Below, in pieces: positions 20,069 through 28,502 of a DNA stretch of 64,000 bases. The stretch is from Blastococcus xanthinilyticus. Its GTDB lineage: Bacteria > Actinomycetota > Actinomycetes > Mycobacteriales > Geodermatophilaceae. The translations under genes and the position numbers were made by a program. The DNA lies in contig NZ_VNHW01000004.1 in the NCBI RefSeq assembly GCF_008124835.1, forward strand, positions 62,001-126,000, read 5' to 3'. The notes beneath the pieces are model-generated. The model made no database searches. It was not told the DNA's origin and was given only the letters and a program-made list of their open reading frames with translations. Within the stretch, counting starts at the first letter, position 1, and every line of letters starts with the position of its first letter.

Positions 20069-21862
20069 GTGCGCGAGTTCAGCGTTCCAGCGACCTACCA
20101 CGTGGGGCCCGACGAGGCCCTGACGGACATGCTCACCGCCAACGTGGCCCAGCACGGCGACGAGGTCGGCCTGCGCCGCCAGGTCGACGGCCGGTGGACC
20201 GACGTCACCTGGAAGCAGTTCGGTGCGGAGGTCCGCGGGGTCGCCAAGGGGCTGATCGCCTCGGGTGTGGCCGCCGGTGACCGGGTCGCACTGCAGGCCA
20301 GGACCCGGTACGAGTGGACGGTCCTGGACTTCGCCATCTGGACCGCCGGTGCGGTCGTCGTCCCGGTCTACGAGACCTCCAGCGCCGACCAGGTGGCCTG
20401 GATCCTCGCCGACTCCGGCGCCACCGCCGCCGTCGTCGAGCGCGACGAGCACGCCGAGGCGATCGCCTCGGTGCGCGACCAGGCGCCGGACCTGGGGACC
20501 GTCCACGTCATCGACGACGGCGCCCTGGACCAGCTGACGGCCGCGGGCGCCGACGTGCCCGACAGCGAGCTGGACGCCCGCCGCGCGACTCTGGACGCCG
20601 AGAGCGTCGCGACGCTGATCTACACCAGCGGCACCACCGGCCGGCCCAAGGGCTGCGAGCTGACGCACGCGAACTTCCTGTTCGAGATCGGCAACGGGAT
20701 CACGCTGCTGGACCGCTTCATGGGTCACCAGGGCTCGCTGCTGCTGTTCATCCCGCTGGCGCACGTGCTGGCCCGCGTCCTGCAGGTCGGCGCCGTCAAG
20801 AACCGCACCGTCATCGGGCACACCGCGGACGTGAAGAACCTGGTCGAGGACCTCGGCGCCTTCAAGCCGACCTTCGTGCTCGCCGTCCCCCGCGTCTTCG
20901 AGAAGGTCTACAACCAGGCCAAGGCCAAGGCGGAGGGCGACGGCAAGGGCAAGATCTTCGACAAGGCCGCGCAGGTGGCCATCGACTGGTCCCGCGCGCA
21001 GGACACCGGCGGTCCGGGGCTCGCGCTGCGCGTCCAGCACGCGCTGTTCGACCGGCTCGTCTACGGCAAGCTGCGGGCCGCGCTCGGCGGCCGCTGCGAG
21101 GGCGCGATCTCCGGCGGCGCGCCCCTCGGCGAGCGGCTCGGCCACTTCTACCGGGGCATCGGCGTCACCGTCTTCGAGGGCTACGGCCTGACCGAGACCA
21201 CCGCGGCCGCGTCGGTCAACCACGACGAGGCGCTGCGGATCGGCACCGTCGGCCAGCCGCTGCCGGGGGTGGAGTTCCGGATCGGCGAGGACGGCGAGGT
21301 GCTCATCCGGGGCGGCATCGTGATGCGCGGGTACTGGCGCAACGAGGAGGCGACGAAGGAGGCCATCGATCCCGAGGGCTTCTTCCGCACCGGCGACATC
21401 GGCGAGCTCGACGGCGACGGCTTCCTGAAGATCACCGGGCGCAAGAAGGAGATCCTGGTGACCGCCGGCGGCAAGAACGTCGCCCCGGCCGTGCTCGAGG
21501 ACCGGCTGCGGGCGCACCGGCTGGTCAGCCAGTGCATCGTCGTCGGCGACCAGCGGCCGTTCATCGCGGCGCTGGTCACCCTCGACGAGGAGGCGCTGCC
21601 GCAGCGGCTGGCGTCGAAGGGCAAGGACGCCGGGCTCACCGCCGAGCAGCTCCGCGAGGACGCGGAGGTGCTCGCCGAGCTGGACGCGGCCGTCAAGGAG
21701 GCCAACAAGGCCGTGTCCCAGGCCGAGGCGATCAAGAAGTTCACCGTGCTGAGCATCGACTTCACCGAGGACAACGGGATGCTGACGCCCAGCCTCAAGC
21801 TGAAGCGCAACGTCGTCATGAAGGAGTTCGGCTCCGAGGTGGACGCCCTCTACACCCGCTGA
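20069..21862 (+). CDS. fadD15: Long-chain fatty-acid-CoA ligase (FadD15-like)
   Basis: The 597-residue adenylate-forming enzyme activates long-chain fatty acids to acyl-CoA through acyl-AMP. It has the P-loop LIYTSGTTGRPKGCELTH, the FIPLAHVLARV linker, the YGLTETTAAASVN motif, the FFRTGDIGELDGDGFLKITGRKKEILV hinge and a C-terminal lysine in the MLTPSLKLKRN segment, so every step of catalysis is represented. The length and position fit Rv2187. GTG 20069 follows AGGAG. The gene is divergent from the SRPBCC operon and convergent with pimB; the neighbours suggest supply of acyl groups for envelope lipids. Confidence 0.92.
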   Translation: MREFSVPATYHVGPDEALTDMLTANVAQHGDEVGLRRQVDGRWTDVTWKQFGAEVRGVAKGLIASGVAAGDRVALQARTRYEWTVLDFAIWTAGAVVVPVYETSSADQVAWILADSGATAAVVERDEHAEAIASVRDQAPDLGTVHVIDDGALDQLTAAGADVPDSELDARRATLDAESVATLIYTSGTTGRPKGCELTHANFLFEIGNGITLLDRFMGHQGSLLLFIPLAHVLARVLQVGAVKNRTVIGHTADVKNLVEDLGAFKPTFVLAVPRVFEKVYNQAKAKAEGDGKGKIFDKAAQVAIDWSRAQDTGGPGLALRVQHALFDRLVYGKLRAALGGRCEGAISGGAPLGERLGHFYRGIGVTVFEGYGLTETTAAASVNHDEALRIGTVGQPLPGVEFRIGEDGEVLIRGGIVMRGYWRNEEATKEAIDPEGFFRTGDIGELDGDGFLKITGRKKEILVTAGGKNVAPAVLEDRLRAHRLVSQCIVVGDQRPFIAALVTLDEEALPQRLASKGKDAGLTAEQLREDAEVLAELDAAVKEANKAVSQAEAIKKFTVLSIDFTEDNGMLTPSLKLKRNVVMKEFGSEVDALYTR

Positions 21863-21865
21863 CGC

Positions 21866-21897
21866 AGGACCCGCCGACCCTCGGGGCGGCGGGTCCT
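21866..21897. terminator. Bidirectional terminator between fadD15 and pimB
   Basis: AGGACCCGCCG and CGGCGGGTCCT form a perfect 11-bp stem with a 10-base loop, starting 3 bp after the fadD15 stop and ending at the pimB stop. There is no U tract on either side. Confidence 0.75.
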
Positions 21898-23018
21898 CAG
21901 GGTTCGAGCAGCCGGGCCAGGTCGGCCGCGATCGTGGGCCACGCCCAGCGCTGCTCCACCCACGCCCGGCCGGCCGCGCCCATCTCCCGGGCCCGTGCGG
22001 GGTCGTCGAGCAGCCCGGTGAGCGCGGCCGCCACCGCGTGAGGCCAACGCGGGTCGACCACGTGCCCGGTGACGCCGTCCCGGACCGCCTCCGGCGCGCC
22101 TCCGGAGGTTCCGGCGACCACCGGCCGGCCGCACGCCGCGGCCTCCAGGAACACCATCCCCAGGCCCTCGACGTCCAGCCCGCCCCGGCGGGTGCGGCAG
22201 GGCATTGCGAACACGTCCCCGGCCGCGTAGTGGGCCGGCAGCTCGTCGTGACCCACCGGACCGGTCAGCACCACCGACTCCTGCAGCCCCCGGGCGGCCA
22301 CCGCCCGGCGCAGTCCGGCCTCGGCCGGCCCGCCGCCGACCAGGAGCAGCCGCGCGCCGGGGTGCCGGGCCAGGACCTCCGGCCAGCCGGCCACGAGCAC
22401 GTCCTGCCCCTTGCGGGCGACCAGCCGCGAGACGCAGACGACGACCGGCGCCTCCCCCAGCCCGTACCGCTGTCGGACGGCGGCGCCGTCGGCCCGCGGG
22501 GTGAACCGGTCGACGTCGACCCCCGGCGAGAGCTGTGCCAGCCGGGTACGGCCGGCCAGCGCGGGCGCCAGCCGGTCGCGGGTGTACTCGCTGATGTAGG
22601 TGACGACGTCGAGGCCCGACGCGATCCGCTGCATCAGCTGCCGGCTGCCGGGGAGGGCCACCCAGCCCGTCTCGTGGCCGTGGGTGGCGCCCACGAGGTG
22701 CCGCACGCCGGCCGCACGGAGGGTGGGGGCGAGCAGCCCCAGCGGCGCGGCCGCGCCGAAGAAGGCGGTGTCGCACCCGTACCGGTCGACCAGCTCCAGC
22801 GCGGCCCTGGCGGTCGCCCGGGTGGGCAGCAGCATGCCCGTGGGCCGTCGCACCACGGGGTAGCGCAGCGCGGCGTCGTGCTCCGCCGATCCCGGGTGGT
22901 CCGAGGCGAGCACCACCAGGGAGTCCGGCGGGCGCCGGTCGAGCAGCGCGGCGACGAAGGTCTGGATGCCCCCCTGGCGCGGCGGGAAGTCGTTGGTGAC
23001 GACGAGCGTGCGGCTCAC
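21897..23018 (-). CDS. pimB: GDP-mannose-dependent mannosyltransferase PimB (GT4)
   Basis: This 373-residue GT-B glycosyltransferase starts with TLVVTNDFPPRQGGIQTF, the glycine-rich acceptor loop typical of PimB' (Rv2188c). It has VGATHGHETGW, SPGVDVDRF, CVSRLVARKGQD, and the donor motif EGLGMVFLEAAACGRPVVAGTSGGAPEAV with the conserved glutamates. It should add the second mannose to phosphatidylinositol mannoside at the inner membrane face. GTG 23018 overlaps the stop of the M48 protease gene (GTGA). Position after fadD15 matches M. tuberculosis. Confidence 0.9.
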   Translation of the reverse strand: MSRTLVVTNDFPPRQGGIQTFVAALLDRRPPDSLVVLASDHPGSAEHDAALRYPVVRRPTGMLLPTRATARAALELVDRYGCDTAFFGAAAPLGLLAPTLRAAGVRHLVGATHGHETGWVALPGSRQLMQRIASGLDVVTYISEYTRDRLAPALAGRTRLAQLSPGVDVDRFTPRADGAAVRQRYGLGEAPVVVCVSRLVARKGQDVLVAGWPEVLARHPGARLLLVGGGPAEAGLRRAVAARGLQESVVLTGPVGHDELPAHYAAGDVFAMPCRTRRGGLDVEGLGMVFLEAAACGRPVVAGTSGGAPEAVRDGVTGHVVDPRWPHAVAAALTGLLDDPARAREMGAAGRAWVEQRWAWPTIAADLARLLEP

Positions 23019-24280
23019 GGGCCCTCCAGCCGCAGCCAGTCCTCGGCCATCGCGATCCGCTGCGCGGCGGTCGGGTGGCTGCCGAAGTACCAGTGCCACG
23101 CCGCCGGAGGGTCGGGGTCGCCGAGGTTGGTGGCCGCGAGCCGCCGCTGCATGCCGAGGAACGCCTCGGCGTCGCCGGTGAGCTCCAGCGCCCGCAGGTC
23201 GGCCCGGGCCTCGATCTGGCGGGACACCAGGTTCTGCGCCGGGGTGCCCACGAGCCCGCCGACCGTCACGAGGAACAGCAGCAGGGGCACCACCCGGGGG
23301 TCACCGGCCGACTGCGCCCCCGTCCGGCGCAGCAGCGGCGTCCAGGTCAGGAGCCAGCCGGCCAGCGCGGTGGCCGCCCCGGCGCCGAGGGCGCCCATCA
23401 GGGTGCCGGTCAGGACGTCGTCGGCGGCGACGTGGCCCAGCTCGTGGGCCACGATCGACTCGATCTCCGCCGTCGGGAGCTCGGCCAGGACGGTGTCGTA
23501 CACGACGATCCGCCGGGTCGAGCCGAAGCCGGAGACGTAGGCGTTGAGGGCCGTGGTCCGCCGTGAGGCGTCGGACACCAGCACGTCCTGCACCGGGGTG
23601 CCGTTCTCCTCGGCCAGCGCCAGCAGGTCGGTGCGCAGCTCACCGGCCGGGAGGGACCGGAAGTCGTTGAAGGCGGGCTCGATGACCACCGGGTACAGGA
23701 ACGAGCCGATCACCACCAGGGCGGCCGCGGTGCCGCCGGCCCAGGCCCACCAGGTCCGGGGGGCCCGGCGGACCAGCCACAGGAAGGCCAGCACCACCAC
23801 CGTCGTCAGCGCCGCGCTGATGGCCAGGGAGACGGCGACGTCGCGGAGCCAGAGGTCCCAGCCCCGCGTCGACAGGCCGTACCGGCGCCGCACCGACTCG
23901 GCGTAGGCCGACACCGGGAGGGTCACCAGCCGGCCGACCAGGACCAGCGCCGGGACGCCCAGCAGCACCTGCACCGGCCAGCGGCCGCCGGACCGGGACC
24001 CGACCGCGCGCATCAGCCGCCCGCCCAGCGGGGTGAGCCCGAGGATCCCCGAGACCAGCAGCCCGAGGGCGATCGAGACCAGCGACGCCGGGCGGACCGC
24101 CGCGGCGAAGGCCTCCGCACGCTCGATCCGGTCGGCGCTGAGCCCCGCGGTGGGGTCGACCGGCGTGTGGCCGCCCGCCGGCTCCGGCAGAATCTCCCAC
24201 GGCGTCCGGACGACGATGACCACGACGACGACGATCCCGAGGACGGCCGCGGCCACCAGGGCGGCCCGGCGAGCGTTCAC
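23015..24280 (-). CDS. M48 family membrane zinc protease (Ste24/CAAX-protease-like)
   Basis: The 421-residue integral membrane metalloprotease has five or more hydrophobic helices, an N-terminal M48 domain region, and the zinc motif IVAHELGHVAADD. A second glutamate ligand is likely in QIEARADLRALELTGD. The C-terminal WHWYFGSHPTAAQRIAMAE is typical of M48A proteases, which trim membrane or misfolded proteins. GTG 24280 has TAGGAT (24288-24293) 7 nt upstream, so the transcript is probably leaderless. It is translationally coupled to pimB. Confidence 0.85.
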   Translation of the reverse strand: MNARRAALVAAAVLGIVVVVVIVVRTPWEILPEPAGGHTPVDPTAGLSADRIERAEAFAAAVRPASLVSIALGLLVSGILGLTPLGGRLMRAVGSRSGGRWPVQVLLGVPALVLVGRLVTLPVSAYAESVRRRYGLSTRGWDLWLRDVAVSLAISAALTTVVVLAFLWLVRRAPRTWWAWAGGTAAALVVIGSFLYPVVIEPAFNDFRSLPAGELRTDLLALAEENGTPVQDVLVSDASRRTTALNAYVSGFGSTRRIVVYDTVLAELPTAEIESIVAHELGHVAADDVLTGTLMGALGAGAATALAGWLLTWTPLLRRTGAQSAGDPRVVPLLLFLVTVGGLVGTPAQNLVSRQIEARADLRALELTGDAEAFLGMQRRLAATNLGDPDPPAAWHWYFGSHPTAAQRIAMAEDWLRLEGP

Positions 24281-24382
24281 CCGGCCGATCCTAGTGAGCG
24301 GCCGCCCGGCCCTCCGGCGCCCGCGGGCGTCCGCCGGCCCCTGGAGGAGGCGGCGACCGGCGCCGACGGCCGGTGCAGACGA

Positions 24383-24420
24383 CGAGGGCCGGTGACCCCG
24401 GACGGGGTCACCGGCCCTCG
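24383..24420. terminator. 18-bp hairpin terminator after the NlpC/P60 gene
   Basis: CGAGGGCCGGTGACCCCG and CGGGGTCACCGGCCCTCG are perfect inverted arms separated by two bases. The hairpin lies 14 bp past the stop of the minus-strand hydrolase gene and shields the M48/pimB transcript downstream. Confidence 0.75.
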
Positions 24421-24434
24421 GCCGGGGGTGCTCG

Positions 24435-25517
24435 TCAGCCGGCGATCCGCCGGGCGCCGCTGAAGCTGCCCATCGCGTCGATGCTGGCCACCTTGACCGG
24501 CTGGCCCGAGGTGGAGGCGTGCACCATCTGGCCGTTGCCGATGTACATCGCGACGTGGCTGACCGGGCTGTAGAAGAACAGCAGGTCACCGGGCTGCAGC
24601 TCGCCACGGGAGACCGGCCGGCCCATCTGCGACTGCGACCGGCTGGAGTGCGGGAGCATCACACCGGCCGCGGCGTAGGCGTACGAGGTGAGCCCGGAGC
24701 AGTCGAAGGCGTTCGGCCCGCCGGCGCCCCACACGTACGGGTCACCGATCTGGGCGAGCGCGGTGTCCACGGCCACCTGCGCCGCGGCGCTGGATGCGGT
24801 GACACCGCTGGGTGCCGGGAGGCTGGCGCCCCCGTGCGCGCGGGCCACCTCCTCCTGCTGCGGGGCGGTGAGCGCCGCGTACCGCTCCTGGTAGTCGGCG
24901 ATCCGGGCCTCGAGGTCCTCCTGCTTGGCGGCGATGTCGTCGACGGCGCGCTGCGCCTCGGCGGCGGCCGCGGCAGCGGCCTCGCGGGACTCGTCGGCCT
25001 GCTCGGCCGCCTGCGCGACCTCGGTGAGGACCTCGTTGGTGTGCCCGGCGATGACGTCGAGCGTGCCCAGGGAGGACACCAGGTCGTCGGCGGAGTCGCT
25101 GGTCAGGAGCAGGTCGAGCTGGGACAGGCCGCTGCCGGTGTAGGCGCTGCGGGCCAGCCGGCGGATCTGCCCGTCCAGCGCCGAGAGCTGCTCCTCGGCG
25201 GCGGCGGCCTCCGCGCCGGCGGCCTCCACCGCGCTCTCCTGCTCGGCGAGGACGACCTTCGCCTCGTTGAGCTGCTCGGAGACGACCTCGAGCTCGTGGC
25301 TGGCCTCGGCGACCTGCGCGGCGACCTCGTCGGCGGTGGTCCCGCCGGGGACGGCGGACGCGGTGCCGGGCAGGACCGTCACGGTCAGGGCGGTTGCGGC
25401 GCCGACCAGCAGGCCCGCGCGCAGTCCGGTCACGCGGCGGCCCGGCGCGGAGCCGGTCGGTCGCTCGGTGTGGAGGTGTGCGGGGGCGTGCGTCAGCAAT
25501 GCGTGTGGGGTCGCCAC
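24435..25517 (-). CDS. Secreted NlpC/P60 peptidoglycan hydrolase (RipC-like)
   Basis: The 360-residue protein has a long signal sequence (hydrophobic core GLLVGAATALTVTVLP, cut near ASAVPG) and a long helical coiled coil (about 60-215) rich in Ala, Glu and Gln that probably keeps it inactive or binds FtsEX. The C-terminal NlpC/P60 domain has catalytic Cys in NAFDCSGLTSYAY, His in PVSHVAMYIGNGQMVHA, and the DLLFF block. It cleaves peptide stems of peptidoglycan. Position fits Rv2190c. GTG 25517 follows GGAGAG at 9 nt. A cyclic di-AMP riboswitch precedes it, linking wall cutting to osmotic signalling. Confidence 0.9.
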   Translation of the reverse strand: MATPHALLTHAPAHLHTERPTGSAPGRRVTGLRAGLLVGAATALTVTVLPGTASAVPGGTTADEVAAQVAEASHELEVVSEQLNEAKVVLAEQESAVEAAGAEAAAAEEQLSALDGQIRRLARSAYTGSGLSQLDLLLTSDSADDLVSSLGTLDVIAGHTNEVLTEVAQAAEQADESREAAAAAAAEAQRAVDDIAAKQEDLEARIADYQERYAALTAPQQEEVARAHGGASLPAPSGVTASSAAAQVAVDTALAQIGDPYVWGAGGPNAFDCSGLTSYAYAAAGVMLPHSSRSQSQMGRPVSRGELQPGDLLFFYSPVSHVAMYIGNGQMVHASTSGQPVKVASIDAMGSFSGARRIAG

Positions 25518-25547
25518 GTGCGGCGGCTCTCCGTTTCTTCCTCTGCG

Positions 25548-25705
25548 ACCGCCGACCGAGTTAGCTGACGGGTTCGGGCTGGGAAGACTGGCCCTATCCC
25601 CTCCACCCCGGCGAGCCGGCACGGAGGGGAACTCACCCCAAGACTGCGGTGGGTCCCCGGTTCACCTCGGGCGCCGGTGCTGCGCGCCCTCGGTGATTAG
25701 GCGGT
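25548..25705 (-). ncRNA. ydaO-yuaA (cyclic di-AMP) riboswitch
   Basis: On the minus strand the 158-nt leader carries the class hallmarks in order: GCCTAATCACCGAGGGCG, a CCCGAGGTGAACCGGGGACCCACC block, TTGGGGTGAGTTCCCC, GGGGATAGGG, and the strongly conserved 3' stretch CCCGAACCCGTCAGCTAAC. The ends close: ACCGCC at the 5' side pairs with GGCGGT at the 3' side, and ACCGAG pairs with CTCGGT. In actinobacteria this class controls wall hydrolases and resuscitation factors, and binding of c-di-AMP usually turns the gene off. The NlpC/P60 start is 30 nt downstream. Confidence 0.93.
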
Positions 25706-25759
25706 GTCCGGACGGGGCCATCCCTCGACGGATGACGACCACCCGGCCGAACGGCGACG

Positions 25760-25789
25760 ACCCTAACCACCGTGACGTTGTCGTGACAA
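25760..25789 (-). promoter_or_regulatory. Promoter of the riboswitch-NlpC/P60 transcript
   Basis: TTGTCA (25784-25789) and TAGGGT (25760-25765) on the minus strand are 18 bp apart. The expected start near 25753 would place about 48 nt before the riboswitch P1 stem. I see no other element between 25790 and the end of the small Cys-rich gene at 25913. Confidence 0.6.
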
Positions 25790-25912
25790 ATGTGAGGGAC
25801 GAGTCACGTGAGATCTGCACACACCGTGACGGCGCGCGCCTCCTGCGTGATGCCCGCAGCGTGGTGTAGGGCGACACGCCCGCGCCCTGCCGGCGACGCG
25901 CCGACGGCGCCG

Positions 25913-26221
25913 TCAGCCCGTACGGCGACCGCGGGCTCCGCCGCGCCCGCCCGGACCGTCCCGGTGCCGGAGCGGCGGGACCAGGCCGCCGTCGGCCAGC
26001 GCCCGGACCGCACGGCGCTCGACGTCGTCGAACTCCACCACCACACCGGGCGGCGGGAGGACGACGTCCTCCGCCGCCGGCACGGCGGCCGGCCGGCCGG
26101 CCATCGGCACGACCACGGGGTCGACCCCCTGCCAGCCGGGTGGGGCCCCGAGCAGGACGGTGACCACGCAGTCGGCGCAGCCGGTCCCGCGGGCGGTGCA
26201 GGTGTCGCAGTCGATGAGCAT
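25913..26221 (-). CDS. Small Cys-rich conserved actinobacterial protein
   Basis: This 102-residue protein starts MLIDCDTCTARGTGCADCVVTVLLG, with CxxC and a second CxxC eight residues on. The four cysteines could form a zinc or iron-sulfur site. The middle is Pro/Val-rich and a helix near FDDVERRAVRALADGGLVPPL follows. Similar short proteins beside the NlpC/P60 gene are familiar in actinobacteria but have no known function. ATG 26221 has GGAGGAGA upstream, so unlike many neighbours it has a normal ribosome binding site. The last 20 residues are Gly/Arg-rich and weakly supported. Confidence 0.75.
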   Translation of the reverse strand: MLIDCDTCTARGTGCADCVVTVLLGAPPGWQGVDPVVVPMAGRPAAVPAAEDVVLPPPGVVVEFDDVERRAVRALADGGLVPPLRHRDGPGGRGGARGRRTG

Positions 26222-26389
26222 CGCGTGTTCTCCTCCGTGAGTCGACGCGGACGCTAGGAGCAGCCACCGACATTTCCGCCGTCGTCGGCGCCGGCCCGGC
26301 TCCCGGTGCGGCCGCGGCCCCGGTGCGGTCGGCGCATGCGGCGGCGCGCGTCCCCACGACTGTCAGCACCCCGACCTAGCGTCCGCCCC

Positions 26390-28171
26390 GTGCCACCCAC
26401 CGCTGCATCCCCGCGCTACGAGCAGGTCACCATCGAGGACGTCGGCACGCCGCTGGCGCAGGTCACCTTCGTCGTCGTCGACCTCGAGACCACCGGTGGA
26501 TCGCCCAGGGACAGCGCGATCACCGAGATCGGCGCGGTGAAGATCCGCGGCGGGCAGGTGCTCGGCGAGTTCCAGACGCTGGTCGACCCGGGCCACGAGA
26601 TCCCGCCCTACATCAGCGTGCTCACCGGGATCACCACCGCGATGGTGTCCGCCGCGCCCCGGATCGGGGCGGTGCTCCCGGCCTTCCTCGAGTTCGCCCG
26701 CGGCGCGGTCCTGGTGGCGCACAACGCCCCGTTCGACCTCGGGTTCCTCAAGGCCGCCTGCGCCGAGAACGGGGTGGCCTGGCCGGCCGCCGCCTCGGTC
26801 GACACCGCCGTGCTGGCCCGCCGGCTGCTCACCCGCGACGAGGTGCCCAACTGCAAGCTCGCCACGCTCGCCCCGTACTTCTCGGCCACCACCTCTCCCA
26901 CGCACCGCGCCCTCGACGACGCGCGCGCCACCGTCGACGTCCTGCACGGGCTGTTCGAGCGGCTCGGGCCGCTCGGCGTCACGACGCTCGAGGAGCTGTC
27001 CGGGCTCACCCGGCAGATCGATCCCGAGCGGCGCCGCAAGCGGCACCTCGCCGACGACGTCCCGCACGGCCCCGGCGTCTACCTCTTCCGCGGCCCCCGG
27101 GACGAACCGCTCTACGTCGGCACGTCCACCGACCTGCGCACCCGGGTCCGCAGCTACTTCACCTCCGGCGAGCAGCGCAGCCGGATCACCGAGATGGTGG
27201 CCCTCGCCCAGCGGGTCGACGCGATCCCGTGCGCCCACGCGCTGGAGGCGGCGGTCCGCGAGCTCCGGCTGATCGCCGAGCACAAGCCCCGCTACAACCG
27301 GCGCTCGCGCTTCCCGGAGCGGGCGCTGTGGGTGCGGCTCACCGAGGAGCCCTTCCCGCGGCTGTCGGTCGTCCGCCGCGTACGCCCCGGGGCCGGTGTC
27401 TTCCTCGGCCCCTTCCCCGACCGCCGGGCCGCCGACGCGGCCGTCGCCGCGGTGCACGAGGCCCTGCCCCTGCGGCAGTGCACCGCCCGGCTCTCCCCCC
27501 GCACCCCGGTCAGCGCCTGCGCGCTGGCCGGCATGGGGCGCTGCGGCGCTCCGTGCACCGGGGCGCAGTCGGTGGCCGACTACGCCGACGTCGCCGCGGT
27601 GTTCGCCACCGCCGTGACCCACGACCCCCGGCCGGTGCTCGCGCCGCTGCTCGAGCGGGTGGACCGGCTGGCCGCCGAGGAGCGGTACGAGGACGCCGCG
27701 GTCCTCCGCGACCGGGTGGCCGTGCTCGTGCGCGCGGTCCGGCGGAGGCAGCGGCTGGAGTCGCTCGCCGCGGTGCCGGAGATGGTGCTCGCCCGCCCCG
27801 ACGGCGCGGGCGGCTGGGAGCTGTCGGTCGTCCGGCTCGGCCGGCTCGCCGCCGCCGGCATCGCCCCGCGGGGCACCACGGTCCGCAGCGTCCTGACCGA
27901 CCTGCTCGCCACGGCGGAGACCGTGGCGGGCGCCGACGGCGAGCTGACCACGTCGGTCGACGAGACCGAGCTCGTCCTGCGCTGGCTCGAGAAGCCGGGC
28001 ACCCGCCTGGTGCAGCTGTCGGGGACCCTGGCCAGCCCGGCGCCCGGCACGGGGGCCTACAGCGGCTTCCTGGCCCGGGTGGACACCGGCCGCGACGTGC
28101 GCGACCCGTTCGCCGACGGCCGGTCGCTGGGCACCCGCGCCCGGCCGGAGCGGATAGCATCGCCGGCGTGA
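26390..28171 (+). CDS. DEDDh exonuclease fused to a UvrC-type GIY-YIG nuclease (Rv2191-like)
   Basis: The 593-residue fusion has an N-terminal DEDDh 3'-5' exonuclease of the DnaQ type (VVVDLETTGGSPRDSAITEIG, VAHNAPFDLGFL, HRALDDARATVDVL). A GIY-YIG domain follows (GPGVYLFRGPRDEPLYVGTSTDLRTRVRSYF, with a later glutamate in EAAVRELRLIAEHKPRYN). Then comes a UvrC-like cysteine region (GMGRCGAPC) and a UvrB-interaction-like helix pair (ERYEDAAVLRDRV). The UvrC C-terminal endonuclease part is missing. It matches Rv2191. GTG 26390 has TAGCGT 7 nt upstream, consistent with a leaderless mRNA. A role in repair is inferred. Confidence 0.92.
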   Translation: MPPTAASPRYEQVTIEDVGTPLAQVTFVVVDLETTGGSPRDSAITEIGAVKIRGGQVLGEFQTLVDPGHEIPPYISVLTGITTAMVSAAPRIGAVLPAFLEFARGAVLVAHNAPFDLGFLKAACAENGVAWPAAASVDTAVLARRLLTRDEVPNCKLATLAPYFSATTSPTHRALDDARATVDVLHGLFERLGPLGVTTLEELSGLTRQIDPERRRKRHLADDVPHGPGVYLFRGPRDEPLYVGTSTDLRTRVRSYFTSGEQRSRITEMVALAQRVDAIPCAHALEAAVRELRLIAEHKPRYNRRSRFPERALWVRLTEEPFPRLSVVRRVRPGAGVFLGPFPDRRAADAAVAAVHEALPLRQCTARLSPRTPVSACALAGMGRCGAPCTGAQSVADYADVAAVFATAVTHDPRPVLAPLLERVDRLAAEERYEDAAVLRDRVAVLVRAVRRRQRLESLAAVPEMVLARPDGAGGWELSVVRLGRLAAAGIAPRGTTVRSVLTDLLATAETVAGADGELTTSVDETELVLRWLEKPGTRLVQLSGTLASPAPGTGAYSGFLARVDTGRDVRDPFADGRSLGTRARPERIASPA

Positions 28172-28455
28172 TCACCGCCATCGTGATGATCGACGCGGCC
28201 ACCGACTCGATCGCCGAGGTCGCGCAGGCCGTCGCCGAGCTCGACGGGGTCAGCGAGGTCTACTCCGTCGCCGGGGAGGCCGACCTGATCGCGATCGTCC
28301 GCGTCCGGGAGTTCGAGCAGGTCGCCGAGGTCATCGCCGGCCGCATCAACAAGGTGCCGGGCGTGATCGACACCGACACCCACATCGCCTTCCGCGCCTA
28401 CTCCCGGCACGACCTGGAGGCGGCGTTCTCGATCGGCTTCGACGACGCCGGCTGA
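28168..28455 (+). CDS. Stand-alone Lrp/AsnC ligand-binding (RAM) domain protein
   Basis: The 95-residue protein is just the alpha-beta RAM domain of Lrp/AsnC regulators (MIDAATDSIAEVAQAVAELDGVSEVYSVAGEADLIAIVRV, then VPGVIDTDTHIAFRAYS). The helix-turn-helix is absent, so it cannot bind DNA on its own. Such proteins sense amino acids or join full-length Lrp proteins. Its GTG overlaps the nuclease stop (GTGA), and TAGCAT lies 7 nt before it, so it may be made both by coupling and from its own leaderless mRNA. Confidence 0.88.
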   Translation: MITAIVMIDAATDSIAEVAQAVAELDGVSEVYSVAGEADLIAIVRVREFEQVAEVIAGRINKVPGVIDTDTHIAFRAYSRHDLEAAFSIGFDDAG

Positions 28456-28502
28456 CGGAGGGCCCCGCCCTCCGCGCGCTCGCCCGCGGGGGCGCTAGCC
28501 CC

